DNA from: Clostridia bacterium
GTDB lineage: Bacteria > Bacillota > Clostridia > TANB77 > RGIG9151
Direction of reading: 5' to 3'
Length of the DNA: 64,000 nt
Assembly: GCA_017450465.1 (NCBI GenBank)
Contig: JAFSUW010000007.1
Span: 70,247 to 134,246 of the forward strand
Below, in pieces: positions 1 to 7,379 of the stretch. The notes under the pieces were generated by a model that saw only the letters and a list, made by a program, of their open reading frames with translations, was not told where the DNA came from and did no database searches. Numbering within the stretch: the stretch's first letter is position 1; each line of letters begins with the position of its first letter. Made by a program: the position numbers and the translations under genes.

Positions 1-25
1 TTTATATATTTAAGGAGGAATAAAA

Positions 26-511
26 ATGAGCATAAGAAGTAAAAAAGGTTTTACATTAATTGAATTGATTATCGTAATAGCAATTCTTGGTATTATAGCG
101 TTAATCGCAGTACCAAACTTAGCAGGTATCCGTCAAAGAGCACAAGTAAGTGCAGACAAACGTACAGCAGAGCAAATAGGTAAAGCAGTAAGAATATGGG
201 CAACAGATATTGATGCTGGTGCAAGAAATATTCAAACTGGTGCTCCAGTTGAATATAGTACAATATCAGGTTTATGCCCTGCATACATAAGTAGTGGTTA
301 TACAGCAAAATCATATAAAGGCGGAAATGGTCAATATTATGTATCATCATTTGGTACAGGCGTAAATAACGCTGAGCAGAAGATATATGTTTATATAGGA
401 GCTTCTGGATCAGCACCTACAGGAACACCAACATCAGCAACACCTGCTTATGATGGTTCAATTACAGCTTCTGGTGTATCAGCTGCGCATCTAGCATTTG
501 CTGAGAAATAA
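26..511 (+). CDS. Type IV major pilin-like prepilin
   Basis: A 161-residue prepilin, probably the main pilus subunit. After a short basic leader comes the class III cleavage motif KKGFTLIELIIVIAILG: cleavage after Gly leaves N-terminal Phe, with the conserved Glu at mature position 5, then a hydrophobic helix ending in AVPNL. The rest is a small globular head rich in Gly, Ser and Thr. An AAGGAGGAA ribosome binding site lies about 8 bases before ATG. It is the first gene visible in a pilus operon and is followed by a strong hairpin at 530-569. The assembly ATPases and platform protein are not in the window and probably lie upstream. The family is clear; major-subunit status is inferred from position and the intact leader. 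Confidence 0.9.
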   Translation: MSIRSKKGFTLIELIIVIAILGIIALIAVPNLAGIRQRAQVSADKRTAEQIGKAVRIWATDIDAGARNIQTGAPVEYSTISGLCPAYISSGYTAKSYKGGNGQYYVSSFGTGVNNAEQKIYVYIGASGSAPTGTPTSATPAYDGSITASGVSAAHLAFAEK

Positions 512-529
512 TTAAATATTGTCATAGAT

Positions 530-569
530 TAGTTATCGCAATAAAGTGTAAACTTTTTTGCGATAACTA
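530..569 (+). promoter_or_regulatory. Strong intercistronic hairpin after first pilin gene
   Basis: Twelve pairs (TAGTTATCGCAA with TTGCGATAACTA) extended by AAAG/CTTT around a short loop. No T-run follows, so it is less a terminator than an RNA stabiliser or partial attenuator that could raise the first pilin relative to downstream genes. Confidence 0.6.
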
Positions 570-598
570 TTTGTGCTATTAAGAGAAAGGAATTACTT

Positions 599-1063
599 AT
601 GATTAAATTTAATAGGGGAAGCATTGCCTTGACTGTTGCAGCAGGAATGTGTTTTGCAATAATTGCTGTTCCAGCTGTTATAGTACCAATAGTAGGCGCA
701 TCAAGTTTGACCCAGACGAGGCAAGAGGCACAAGTAAGGACAGATATACGAACTGCAGAACAAATAGGAAAAGCATTAAGGATATGGGCAACAGATATAG
801 ATGCAGATGGAGATAGGACTTTACCTAGTGAGCCATTAGAATATAGCGAAGTTTATGGCCTTACACCAGCATATATAAGTTCTGGTTATACGGCAAAGTC
901 TTTAGCATTAGGTACAGGAAAATATTACGTTACTTCTGTTGGTACAGGCTATTATAAAAAAATATGTGTTTATATAGGTGAAGAACCACCTACTCAGCCA
1001 ACTGATGCCATTACTGTAGATTATGATGGATTAATGCCTGGCTGGGCATATGCAGAAAGATAA
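599..1063 (+). CDS. Pilin paralog lacking a prepilin leader
   Basis: A 154-residue paralog of the flanking pilins. From about residue 40 it matches them closely (RTAEQIGKALRIWATDIDAD, then a shared YISSGYTAKS stretch). The N-terminus is different: GFTLIEL is absent, and the first hydrophobic stretch (SIALTVAAG... and following) has no Gly-Phe cleavage site and no Glu at mature position 5. It should not be processed or polymerised as a normal type IV pilin. An AGAAAGGA ribosome binding site and an intact frame argue that it is translated. It could be a membrane-bound pilin-like protein, a donor for gene conversion, or an early pseudogene. Homology is seen; role is unknown. Confidence 0.75.
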   Translation: MIKFNRGSIALTVAAGMCFAIIAVPAVIVPIVGASSLTQTRQEAQVRTDIRTAEQIGKALRIWATDIDADGDRTLPSEPLEYSEVYGLTPAYISSGYTAKSLALGTGKYYVTSVGTGYYKKICVYIGEEPPTQPTDAITVDYDGLMPGWAYAER

Positions 1064-1089
1064 AATTATACAAAGGAGAAGAAATAACT

Positions 1090-1563
1090 ATGAGCAATTC
1101 AACAAAGGTTGCTTTAATAGTACTAGCTTGTCTATTAATACCAGCAATATTGTTTTTTGGATTAATAGCGTTAATTGCAGTACCAAACTTATCAGGTATA
1201 CGAACTCGTGCGCAAGTAAGTGCAGATAAAAGAACAGCTGAAACAATTGGTAAGGCGGTAAGAATATGGGTAACTGATATTTACGATGAAAATGGTCAAA
1301 AGATAGAAAGAGAATTACCTGATGATCCTGTTGAATATAGCGAGATTGAAGGATTATGTCCAGCATATATATCATCAGGTTATACAGCAAGATCATTAAA
1401 TAGAAAAACAGGAAGCTATTATGTATCTTATTATACATATCCGGATGATGAACACCAAAAAATATGTGTTTATATAGGAAACGAGAAACCAAGTAAACCC
1501 GAAAGTTCTGTAAACGTATTTTATGATGGTAGCAGATCTGATTGGGCTTATGTAGAAAAGTGA
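1090..1563 (+). CDS. Pilin paralog with a replaced N-terminal membrane segment
   Basis: A 157-residue member of the same pilin set. The segment from LIALIAVPNLSGIRTRAQVS onward is nearly the same as in the first pilin, but the preceding prepilin leader is replaced by MSNSTKVALIVLACLLIPAI, a hydrophobic stretch with no Gly-Phe site and no Glu5. The second half of the pilin helix (GLIALIAVPNL) is kept, so the replacement is sharply bounded. An AAAGGAG ribosome binding site precedes ATG. The shared 3' segments and the loss of only the processing region recall silent pilin cassettes in other bacteria, but silence or recombination here is inference. Otherwise it may be a non-processed accessory membrane protein. 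Confidence 0.75.
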   Translation: MSNSTKVALIVLACLLIPAILFFGLIALIAVPNLSGIRTRAQVSADKRTAETIGKAVRIWVTDIYDENGQKIERELPDDPVEYSEIEGLCPAYISSGYTARSLNRKTGSYYVSYYTYPDDEHQKICVYIGNEKPSKPESSVNVFYDGSRSDWAYVEK

Positions 1564-1589
1564 TACTTAAATTGAAAGGAAGGTTACAT

Positions 1590-2135
1590 ATGAGGAGGAA
1601 CGAAAAAGGTTTTACATTAATTGAGCTAATTATTGTAATAGCAATATTAGGAATTATAGCATTAATTGCAGTACCAAACTTAGCAGGTATAAGACAACGT
1701 TCGCAAGTAAGTGCAGATATAAGAACTGCTGAAACAATTGGTAAGTCAATAAGAATTTGGCAAACAGATGCTGATGCAGCAAATGATGGTTTATTAAGAA
1801 GAATTCCATACAACGATGGAGATAATACAACAGATGATATTTTATACTATGCATATTATGATAGCACAGGTGGATTTTTTAAATTTGCTGGTATAGACTA
1901 TTATGTTGGTACTGGATATGTAGCAAAATCAATGAGCCCTGAGGCAACATATTTTATTTCATCAATAGGTCAAGGCGTTAATGATTCAGAATTAAAAATC
2001 TTGGTAGGAATAGATGAACCGAATGCGGATGGTAAGACACCTAAAACTTTAGTTTTACCAGATCCATCTGAACCAAGAGAAAATGTAGTAACATATCAAG
2101 GTGGAGAAGCCGGTTGGGCTTATTATGAGAGATAA
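1590..2135 (+). CDS. Type IV prepilin, fourth paralog
   Basis: A 181-residue prepilin with an intact leader: MRRNEKGFTLIELIIVIAIL, processing site after the Gly, Glu5 present, then the AVPNLAGIRQRSQVSAD segment shared with its paralogs. The start at 1590 is preferred because GAAAGGAAGG lies just upstream; a longer in-frame reading would overlap the preceding gene and bury the leader. Its head domain is longer and more acidic than that of the first pilin and ends in GWAYYER, like the GWAY ending of the second paralog. The next gene begins two bases beyond its stop. It may be an alternative or minor pilin of the same pilus. Confidence 0.88.
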   Translation: MRRNEKGFTLIELIIVIAILGIIALIAVPNLAGIRQRSQVSADIRTAETIGKSIRIWQTDADAANDGLLRRIPYNDGDNTTDDILYYAYYDSTGGFFKFAGIDYYVGTGYVAKSMSPEATYFISSIGQGVNDSELKILVGIDEPNADGKTPKTLVLPDPSEPRENVVTYQGGEAGWAYYER

Positions 2136-2136
2136 T

Positions 2137-2505
2137 ATGGGAATTTATTATGGCACAATTATATTTATAGTAGGCTTATTAATAGGAAGTTTCTTAAATG
2201 TATGTATTTATAGAATCCCACGACATGAATCAATAGCATTTGGTGCGTCCCACTGTACAAATTGTGGTAAACGCATCAAATGGTATGATTTGATACCAGT
2301 TATAAGTTTTATAATTCTTGGTGGCAAATGTCGTAGTTGTAAAGAAAAGATATCAATACAGTATCCACTAATAGAGGCGTTAAATGCTACTATATATTTA
2401 TGTATATATGTTTTTTTCAAATTAAGTATTATTACCCTTTTATTATCTACTATTTCATCTATATTAATAGTAATGCTCATGATAAAACTACTCAAAAAAG
2501 GATAA
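2137..2505 (+). CDS. Prepilin peptidase N-terminal (Cys4, methylase) half only
   Basis: About 122 residues matching the N-terminal DiS_P_DiS region of bifunctional prepilin peptidases (PilD/PulO/ComC): a membrane segment with LLIGSFLNVCIYRIPR, then CTNC and CRSC pairs that bind zinc in the family, then IQYPLIEALNA. In full-length enzymes this part carries the N-methyltransferase function; the aspartyl peptidase A24 domain (DxxxxxIP and GxGD) should follow, but here the frame ends after two more membrane stretches. A stand-alone A24 protein occurs at 53000-53479, so the enzyme seems split. ATG at 2137 follows the pilin stop at once; ATG at 2125 is a possible overlapping start. Translational coupling is likely. 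Confidence 0.85.
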   Translation: MGIYYGTIIFIVGLLIGSFLNVCIYRIPRHESIAFGASHCTNCGKRIKWYDLIPVISFIILGGKCRSCKEKISIQYPLIEALNATIYLCIYVFFKLSIITLLLSTISSILIVMLMIKLLKKG

Positions 2506-2588
2506 AGCAGAATATATAAATTTCAGAAGAATGTGTCTTCACATCCTTTTGGAACTTGTACATTGTGTGTAAGTAGGAAGGTGAACGA

Positions 2589-4253
2589 ATGAAAAACTTG
2601 AATAGAGAACTTAAGATAAATAGTAAAAAAATATCATCATCAATAAAACGTGTTTTAAATGGTTCTGAAAGATATTTAGTATTAGAAGTTGGAAACCATA
2701 CCACAAAGATGATTGAATTTGTTCTAGAAAACGAGCTAATAAAAATCTTAAAAGGTTTCGTTCTTTCAACACCAGCAGGAATAATTAATGATGGTATTAT
2801 TAGTAATATTTCAGAATTAGTACCTGTTTTAGAACAAAAGATGAAGGACGAGCATATAATCAATAAGAACTTGATTATATCACTTTCTTCTTCAGAAATA
2901 ATTACACGTGAGATGGTAGTGCCAAGGATAAAACCAGAAGAACTAGATAAATTTATTCTTGCCAATTCAACAGATATATTTCCAGTTAAGCTTAATACTT
3001 ATTCTTTAGGATATAGTGTAATTGAGGAGTTTGTAGATAAAGCTGTTGAAATGAGTAGAATAATGATTGCAGCAATTCCAAACACTCTTATCACGCCATA
3101 TATAAATTTAGCTACTGAATTAAAATTAAACTTAGTATCATTTAATTTTGCAGGATATGAAATATATAACTTTGTAGATTTTGAAATGGACGACAAAGAT
3201 AATGGATATATGATTATAGATATAGGCGCAGAAAATACTAATTTGGCAATTGTACATAAAGGTATATTAAAATTTAACCGTTCATTAAATAAAGGTTCAA
3301 AAGAAATTACTGAAGCAATTATGCAGAAGATGAAGTGCAACTTGGCAAAAGCAGAGCAGTTGAAAAAACAATATAATAGTGTATTAATACTCGGAAACTT
3401 AAAAGAAGATGCAGATGTGTATACAGTTGCAAAGATTAATCAGGAAGTTATAACTGATATAATGCAGGATATCGTAAGGATAATTGATTTCTACAACGCA
3501 AATAACGCTAAAGCAAAAATACAAAAAGTATATTTGACAGGACTTGGAAGTAAAATATCTGGCCTAGAAGAATTTGTTGGTAACATACTTGGTTTTGATA
3601 CTGTAAGAATGAAAGAATTAAACAAAGTAATATTCGAAGGCGAATCTAAACGTCTTAGAACTAGACAACTTAGTTTTGTAAAATGTATTGGCGCTGTAAG
3701 GTTAGGCGAAAGAAAATTCAAGTTTATACAATCGACAGTTAAGTTACCTCATTTAGGTATTTTGGTTAATCCGTTATTCTATAAAATAGCGGCATGTATT
3801 ATATTAATTTTTGCATTAGTACCTGCGATAATTAATTTTAGATCTTATTTTATAAAAGAGAAGATACGAGAATATAATGCGTATATTGACTCCAACACTG
3901 AAATAACAGCACTTCAAAATGCTATAAATAGTGAAAAATCTGAACTTGAGCATTATCAAAGCTTAAATGCAGGTGCAGGATTTGGAGCAGAGACTTTTGT
4001 AGAAGATTTACAAAAGATAGAAGCTATAATTAAAGATATGTCAGATGAAGTAAAAATAAGAATTGATAGATATGCATTTACAAGAGATACAATCCAAATT
4101 GCATGTGTTGCAATACCAGTAGATGGTGTGGATGAAGCAATATATGTAAATTCACCATATGATTTTAGGGATAGACTAAGTGAATATTTCGATTGGGAAG
4201 GAAGAAACTTAAAACCAGAAGATTTTACATTAACATTAACAGTCAGAAGATAA
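2589..4253 (+). CDS. PilM-PilN fusion, pilus assembly platform
   Basis: A 554-residue protein joining two normally separate inner-membrane platform components. Residues about 29-380 are an actin-like PilM: phosphate loop LEVGNHTTKM near 33-41, IDIGAENTNLAIV near 210-222, and the adenosine motif YLTGLGSKISGLEEF near 315. A single membrane segment (about 400-418) and coiled coil (about 425-470) follow, then a small alpha/beta domain, the layout of PilN. In most species cytosolic PilM binds the short N-terminal tail of PilN; here covalent linkage would replace that contact. The start has a GGAAGGTG site. The next gene is PilO-like, which preserves the pilM-pilN-pilO order. The PilM part is clear; the PilN assignment rests on topology and position. 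Confidence 0.82.
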   Translation: MKNLNRELKINSKKISSSIKRVLNGSERYLVLEVGNHTTKMIEFVLENELIKILKGFVLSTPAGIINDGIISNISELVPVLEQKMKDEHIINKNLIISLSSSEIITREMVVPRIKPEELDKFILANSTDIFPVKLNTYSLGYSVIEEFVDKAVEMSRIMIAAIPNTLITPYINLATELKLNLVSFNFAGYEIYNFVDFEMDDKDNGYMIIDIGAENTNLAIVHKGILKFNRSLNKGSKEITEAIMQKMKCNLAKAEQLKKQYNSVLILGNLKEDADVYTVAKINQEVITDIMQDIVRIIDFYNANNAKAKIQKVYLTGLGSKISGLEEFVGNILGFDTVRMKELNKVIFEGESKRLRTRQLSFVKCIGAVRLGERKFKFIQSTVKLPHLGILVNPLFYKIAACIILIFALVPAIINFRSYFIKEKIREYNAYIDSNTEITALQNAINSEKSELEHYQSLNAGAGFGAETFVEDLQKIEAIIKDMSDEVKIRIDRYAFTRDTIQIACVAIPVDGVDEAIYVNSPYDFRDRLSEYFDWEGRNLKPEDFTLTLTVRR

Positions 4254-4274
4254 GGTGTAAAAGGGGAGAAACAA

Positions 4275-4820
4275 ATGAAATTTTTTAAGGAACACGCAAA
4301 AGAGCTTGGGGCTATATTATTAATAGTACTTATTTGTGGTGGCTTATTGTATTTATCAAACGTACTTTTAAAAAAGCAAGATGAGTATGTTATTGAAAGA
4401 GAGATAGCCCAAAATAGGTATAACACTATTGCAAGTGGTGAAACATCAGTTGAAATATTAAATGAAGAATTAGAGGAAATTGTTACTGAGAAAGAACGGC
4501 TTGCTGCTAAATTAAAAGAAGATTATAGAATTCAAGATGCAAACTTAGATTTAATAGAAATTATAAAAACAACAGATTTCATAGATATAGAAAATTGTAC
4601 AGTTACTGAGCCGGAAGTAGATGAAGGTGCTACGTATAAAAGAGTAGAAGTAAGAGTAAAGAGTTTTTACGGACACTATAGTCAGATAAAAGATTTTATG
4701 GAATTCTTAAACGAGTTTTCTACTAAGGTTACAATAGATAGTATGGAGTTTGAGAGAGACAAAGCAACAAATAGTATGAATGGACGGACATTAGTTTTCA
4801 CACTTTATGGATTAGCATAG
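4275..4820 (+). CDS. PilO-like pilus assembly protein
   Basis: A 181-residue bitopic protein: short cytosolic N-terminus, one membrane segment (LGAILLIVLICGGLLYLSNV, about 12-31), a coiled-coil stretch rich in Glu and Lys (about 50-80), and a C-terminal domain of about 90 residues with alternating strands and helices that fits the ferredoxin-like fold of PilO. It lies 21 bases after the PilM-PilN fusion, the classical place of pilO. In other systems PilO pairs with PilN to form the periplasm-facing part of the platform; in a Gram-positive cell it would act between membrane and wall. The call rests on size, topology and order more than on conserved residues. Confidence 0.7.
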   Translation: MKFFKEHAKELGAILLIVLICGGLLYLSNVLLKKQDEYVIEREIAQNRYNTIASGETSVEILNEELEEIVTEKERLAAKLKEDYRIQDANLDLIEIIKTTDFIDIENCTVTEPEVDEGATYKRVEVRVKSFYGHYSQIKDFMEFLNEFSTKVTIDSMEFERDKATNSMNGRTLVFTLYGLA

Positions 4821-4828
4821 GAGGAACT

Positions 4829-5782
4829 ATGAACATAAGAAAAGTAGCAATAGTTATAAGTTTAGTTTCATTAGTAGCATGTAATAATACGCAAAGTAGC
4901 ACGGCTGTAGAAGATCCAGAATTTGTATTTAAAAAAGAGTTAAAACAAATTTATTCGTTGTATGAAGATGAAGCTAAAACTTTAATTGCAGACATGACAG
5001 AAGAAAAAGTTGGTGTTTTAGTAGAAAATATGTTAGATGTCGCAGGGATAGAAGATGCGAGTGTTTTGTTTGGTGATAGTAAGGTTGGTATAGTAAGGAG
5101 TGAAGGCAAAAGGATTAATGCACAAAAAATGCCAGTTACTATAAATTTTGATGCAGACGAAAAATCCACAAAAGAGTTTTTTAATCAAGTAATTGCATTA
5201 GATACTAGAGTACTTATAAATGATATAGCAATATCATATTTAGATGAAAAGTATACGTCTGATTGTTCATTTGTTTTTTGTGGAACAGAAGAACAAGATG
5301 ATACATTAAATATGGCTCAAGGTGTAATGACAATAGAAGAATTAAGCCCACATATTGAGGAGCAGGAAGACAAAATAATTTTACGAGATAATGATTTACT
5401 TATGGTAATAAGACCATTTAATTCAGATTCGGCAGCAATTTCGTTTGGTAGTAGTAAAGATACTTTAGGTAGTTCATATGTATATTTTAATACAAATGAA
5501 AAAATAAATTTTGACATTAATTTTACATATGAAAACAAAAAATATTATTGTAGTTATAATGATATTAATGGAAACACTATAAGAACTGAATTAAACATAG
5601 ATGATAAAGATATTTTATTAGATATTTTAAGTTGTAAAAAAGAAAAGCAAGAAGACATGATAGGCATAAATCTTGTAGTAACAAATAATACAGATAAAAA
5701 GGTAAGTGTAAAGGTATTTGATGATAGCTCAAGAAGAGTAACTATAAATGTTCAAGGTAAAAATGTGGGGGTCGAAAAGTAA
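4829..5782 (+). CDS. Lipoprotein of the pilus operon, function unknown
   Basis: A 317-residue predicted lipoprotein. The N-terminus MNIRKVAIVISLVSLVACNN has a basic start, a hydrophobic core and a lipobox LVAC with the acylated Cys near residue 19. No domain is recognised in the rest, which is acidic and contains several beta-rich stretches and a few Cys residues. It begins 9 bases after the pilO-like stop and overlaps the next prepilin gene by one base (TAATG), so it is translated within the pilus operon. PilP is a lipoprotein encoded after PilO in Gram-negative species; this protein is much longer and I see no clear PilP resemblance, so that link stays speculative. Confidence 0.7.
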   Translation: MNIRKVAIVISLVSLVACNNTQSSTAVEDPEFVFKKELKQIYSLYEDEAKTLIADMTEEKVGVLVENMLDVAGIEDASVLFGDSKVGIVRSEGKRINAQKMPVTINFDADEKSTKEFFNQVIALDTRVLINDIAISYLDEKYTSDCSFVFCGTEEQDDTLNMAQGVMTIEELSPHIEEQEDKIILRDNDLLMVIRPFNSDSAAISFGSSKDTLGSSYVYFNTNEKINFDINFTYENKKYYCSYNDINGNTIRTELNIDDKDILLDILSCKKEKQEDMIGINLVVTNNTDKKVSVKVFDDSSRRVTINVQGKNVGVEK

Positions 5783-6606
5783 TGAAATTACGAAGTAGGA
5801 AAGGTATGACATTGTTAGAAATTGTGGTAGCAATTGCACTTGTCGCGGTTGTGTCTATTCCTATTGGTAAAATGATTACAGATTCATTAAAGTATCAATC
5901 TAGAGCTCAAAAAGTGTCCAAAGCAAATGAAGCAGCACAGTTTATGCTAGACTATTTACAAAATGGACAAGCAACCGATCTTTTTGATGAACCAACAAGT
6001 GAGATTACCTTAACAGATTTTTGTGATAAAGTTGGATTTGATATTAATTTCATGTATGGTTATGGATATGGTTATGGATATGGCTATGGTTATGGTTATG
6101 GCTATGGTTACGGTGGTGGTGTAAACGATAATGGAATTTTCTCAAGACCATATTTAGCAACTATAGAATCAGAAAAACTTACCAATGCAATAGCAACAAC
6201 AGAAAACTTTACATCTATACCAAGTACATTTAATGGAGAAGTCGTTTTATCAAGTGAAGGCATTGGATATGGCGGTGATATGGGCGTTACAATAAACAAT
6301 AAAGATATAATAGTAAATAACATATATGGAAGTGATAATAATAATTTAAGAATTGTAAATAATACAGGAGTATATCCAACAGTTAATATAAAAAATAATA
6401 CAAGCACAGAATTAAAAGTGTATAAAGATAGTGATATTACAGTTAATGTATTAAATGGTAGTGTAAGAACATTAAATATGAGTAAAAATAGTGCAAATAA
6501 TGGTATCTATAATTTATATAAAGTAAGAATAACAGTAACCGATGAAGAGGATCCTTCAATACAGTCTACAATTGAAACAACACTAAAAGTTTTAGAGAAT
6601 TTCTAA
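5782..6606 (+). CDS. Minor prepilin with Tyr-Gly repeat tract
   Basis: A 274-residue prepilin-like protein. The leader KLRSRKGMTLLEIVVAIALVAVV carries the Gly-Met cleavage junction and Glu5 typical of minor pilins. Residues about 92-111 are ten consecutive Tyr-Gly dipeptides encoded by a six-base repeat, followed by extra Gly residues. The C-terminal half has Asn-rich beta repeats (for example INNKDIIVNNIYGS and VNVLNG) that are also found in the next gene, its paralog. The start codon overlaps the lipoprotein stop. Minor pilins with bulky heads often prime assembly or sit at the pilus tip; the aromatic-glycine tract may be an exposed flexible or adhesive loop. Role is inferred. Confidence 0.85.
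   Translation: MKLRSRKGMTLLEIVVAIALVAVVSIPIGKMITDSLKYQSRAQKVSKANEAAQFMLDYLQNGQATDLFDEPTSEITLTDFCDKVGFDINFMYGYGYGYGYGYGYGYGYGYGGGVNDNGIFSRPYLATIESEKLTNAIATTENFTSIPSTFNGEVVLSSEGIGYGGDMGVTINNKDIIVNNIYGSDNNNLRIVNNTGVYPTVNIKNNTSTELKVYKDSDITVNVLNGSVRTLNMSKNSANNGIYNLYKVRITVTDEEDPSIQSTIETTLKVLENF
6055..6114 (+). repeat. Ten-copy hexanucleotide TATGGN tract (Tyr-Gly)
   Basis: Ten in-frame six-base units, mostly TATGGT, TATGGA and TATGGC with the last TACGGT. Copy-number change by slippage would keep frame and alter only tract length. Confidence 0.95.
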
Positions 6607-6632
6607 ATTAGTTACTAAAGAGGTGGTAAAAT

Positions 6633-7361
6633 TTGCAAAGGAACAATAAAGGAATGTCATTATTAGAAATACTTGTTGCAATAGCACTTTTAGCAGTAGT
6701 TGCTATTCCACTTGGCAGATTCTTTATTGGTTCTGTAAGTTTTCAAGCAAAAAATCAAAAATTATCACAAGATAGTGAAGTAGCATCATTTATAGTTGAA
6801 CAATTAAAAAATGGTAATGGAACTAATTATCTAAGTAATGCTACTTCAACATTTAAATTTAGCCAGTTCTGTAATGGAATAGGTGCTACAAATAATTTTG
6901 GTAGAGATTTTAATGTAAAATTAGAATCAACTAAAATTTCAGAAGCTGTATCTAGTTCAGAAAATTTTATAAGTATGCCAGATACTTATAATGGAGTGGT
7001 AAAAGTATCAAATTCTGGTATTACATATAGTGGAGATATATCAGTAACAGTTGATGGCAAGACAGTAACTATAAACAATATATATGGGAGTAGTAACAAT
7101 AAGTTAAAAATTGAAAATGAGACATCAGTTTTTCCTGAAATAAACTTAAAAAATTTATCTTCAACTTCGTTAAATGTGTATAAGGATAAAGATATTTTGG
7201 TAAATGTTTTGACAGGAAACATAAACCAAATTAACTTAAATAGTTCAGATAACAATGTTTATAATCTATATAAAATAAAAGTTACAGTAACTGAAGTAAA
7301 CGACAATACTATATCTAATACTTTAGATACAACAATAAAAGTGTTGGATAACTTAAAATAA
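6633..7361 (+). CDS. Minor prepilin, paralog of the preceding gene
   Basis: A 242-residue prepilin-like protein starting at TTG after a GAGGTGG ribosome binding site. The leader NNKGMSLLEILVAIALLAVVAIP has the same Gly-Met junction and Glu5 as its upstream neighbour. The two proteins share the SENF... motif, a NNIYGS segment, VNVL and a Tyr-Lys C-terminal strand, but this copy lacks the Tyr-Gly tract. Tandem duplication followed by divergence is the simplest reading. It probably works together with the neighbour in a minor-pilin complex. The following gene begins within about 20 bases. Confidence 0.85.
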   Translation: MQRNNKGMSLLEILVAIALLAVVAIPLGRFFIGSVSFQAKNQKLSQDSEVASFIVEQLKNGNGTNYLSNATSTFKFSQFCNGIGATNNFGRDFNVKLESTKISEAVSSSENFISMPDTYNGVVKVSNSGITYSGDISVTVDGKTVTINNIYGSSNNKLKIENETSVFPEINLKNLSSTSLNVYKDKDILVNVLTGNINQINLNSSDNNVYNLYKIKVTVTEVNDNTISNTLDTTIKVLDNLK

Positions 7362-7379
7362 AATTGAATGGAGAGTAAT

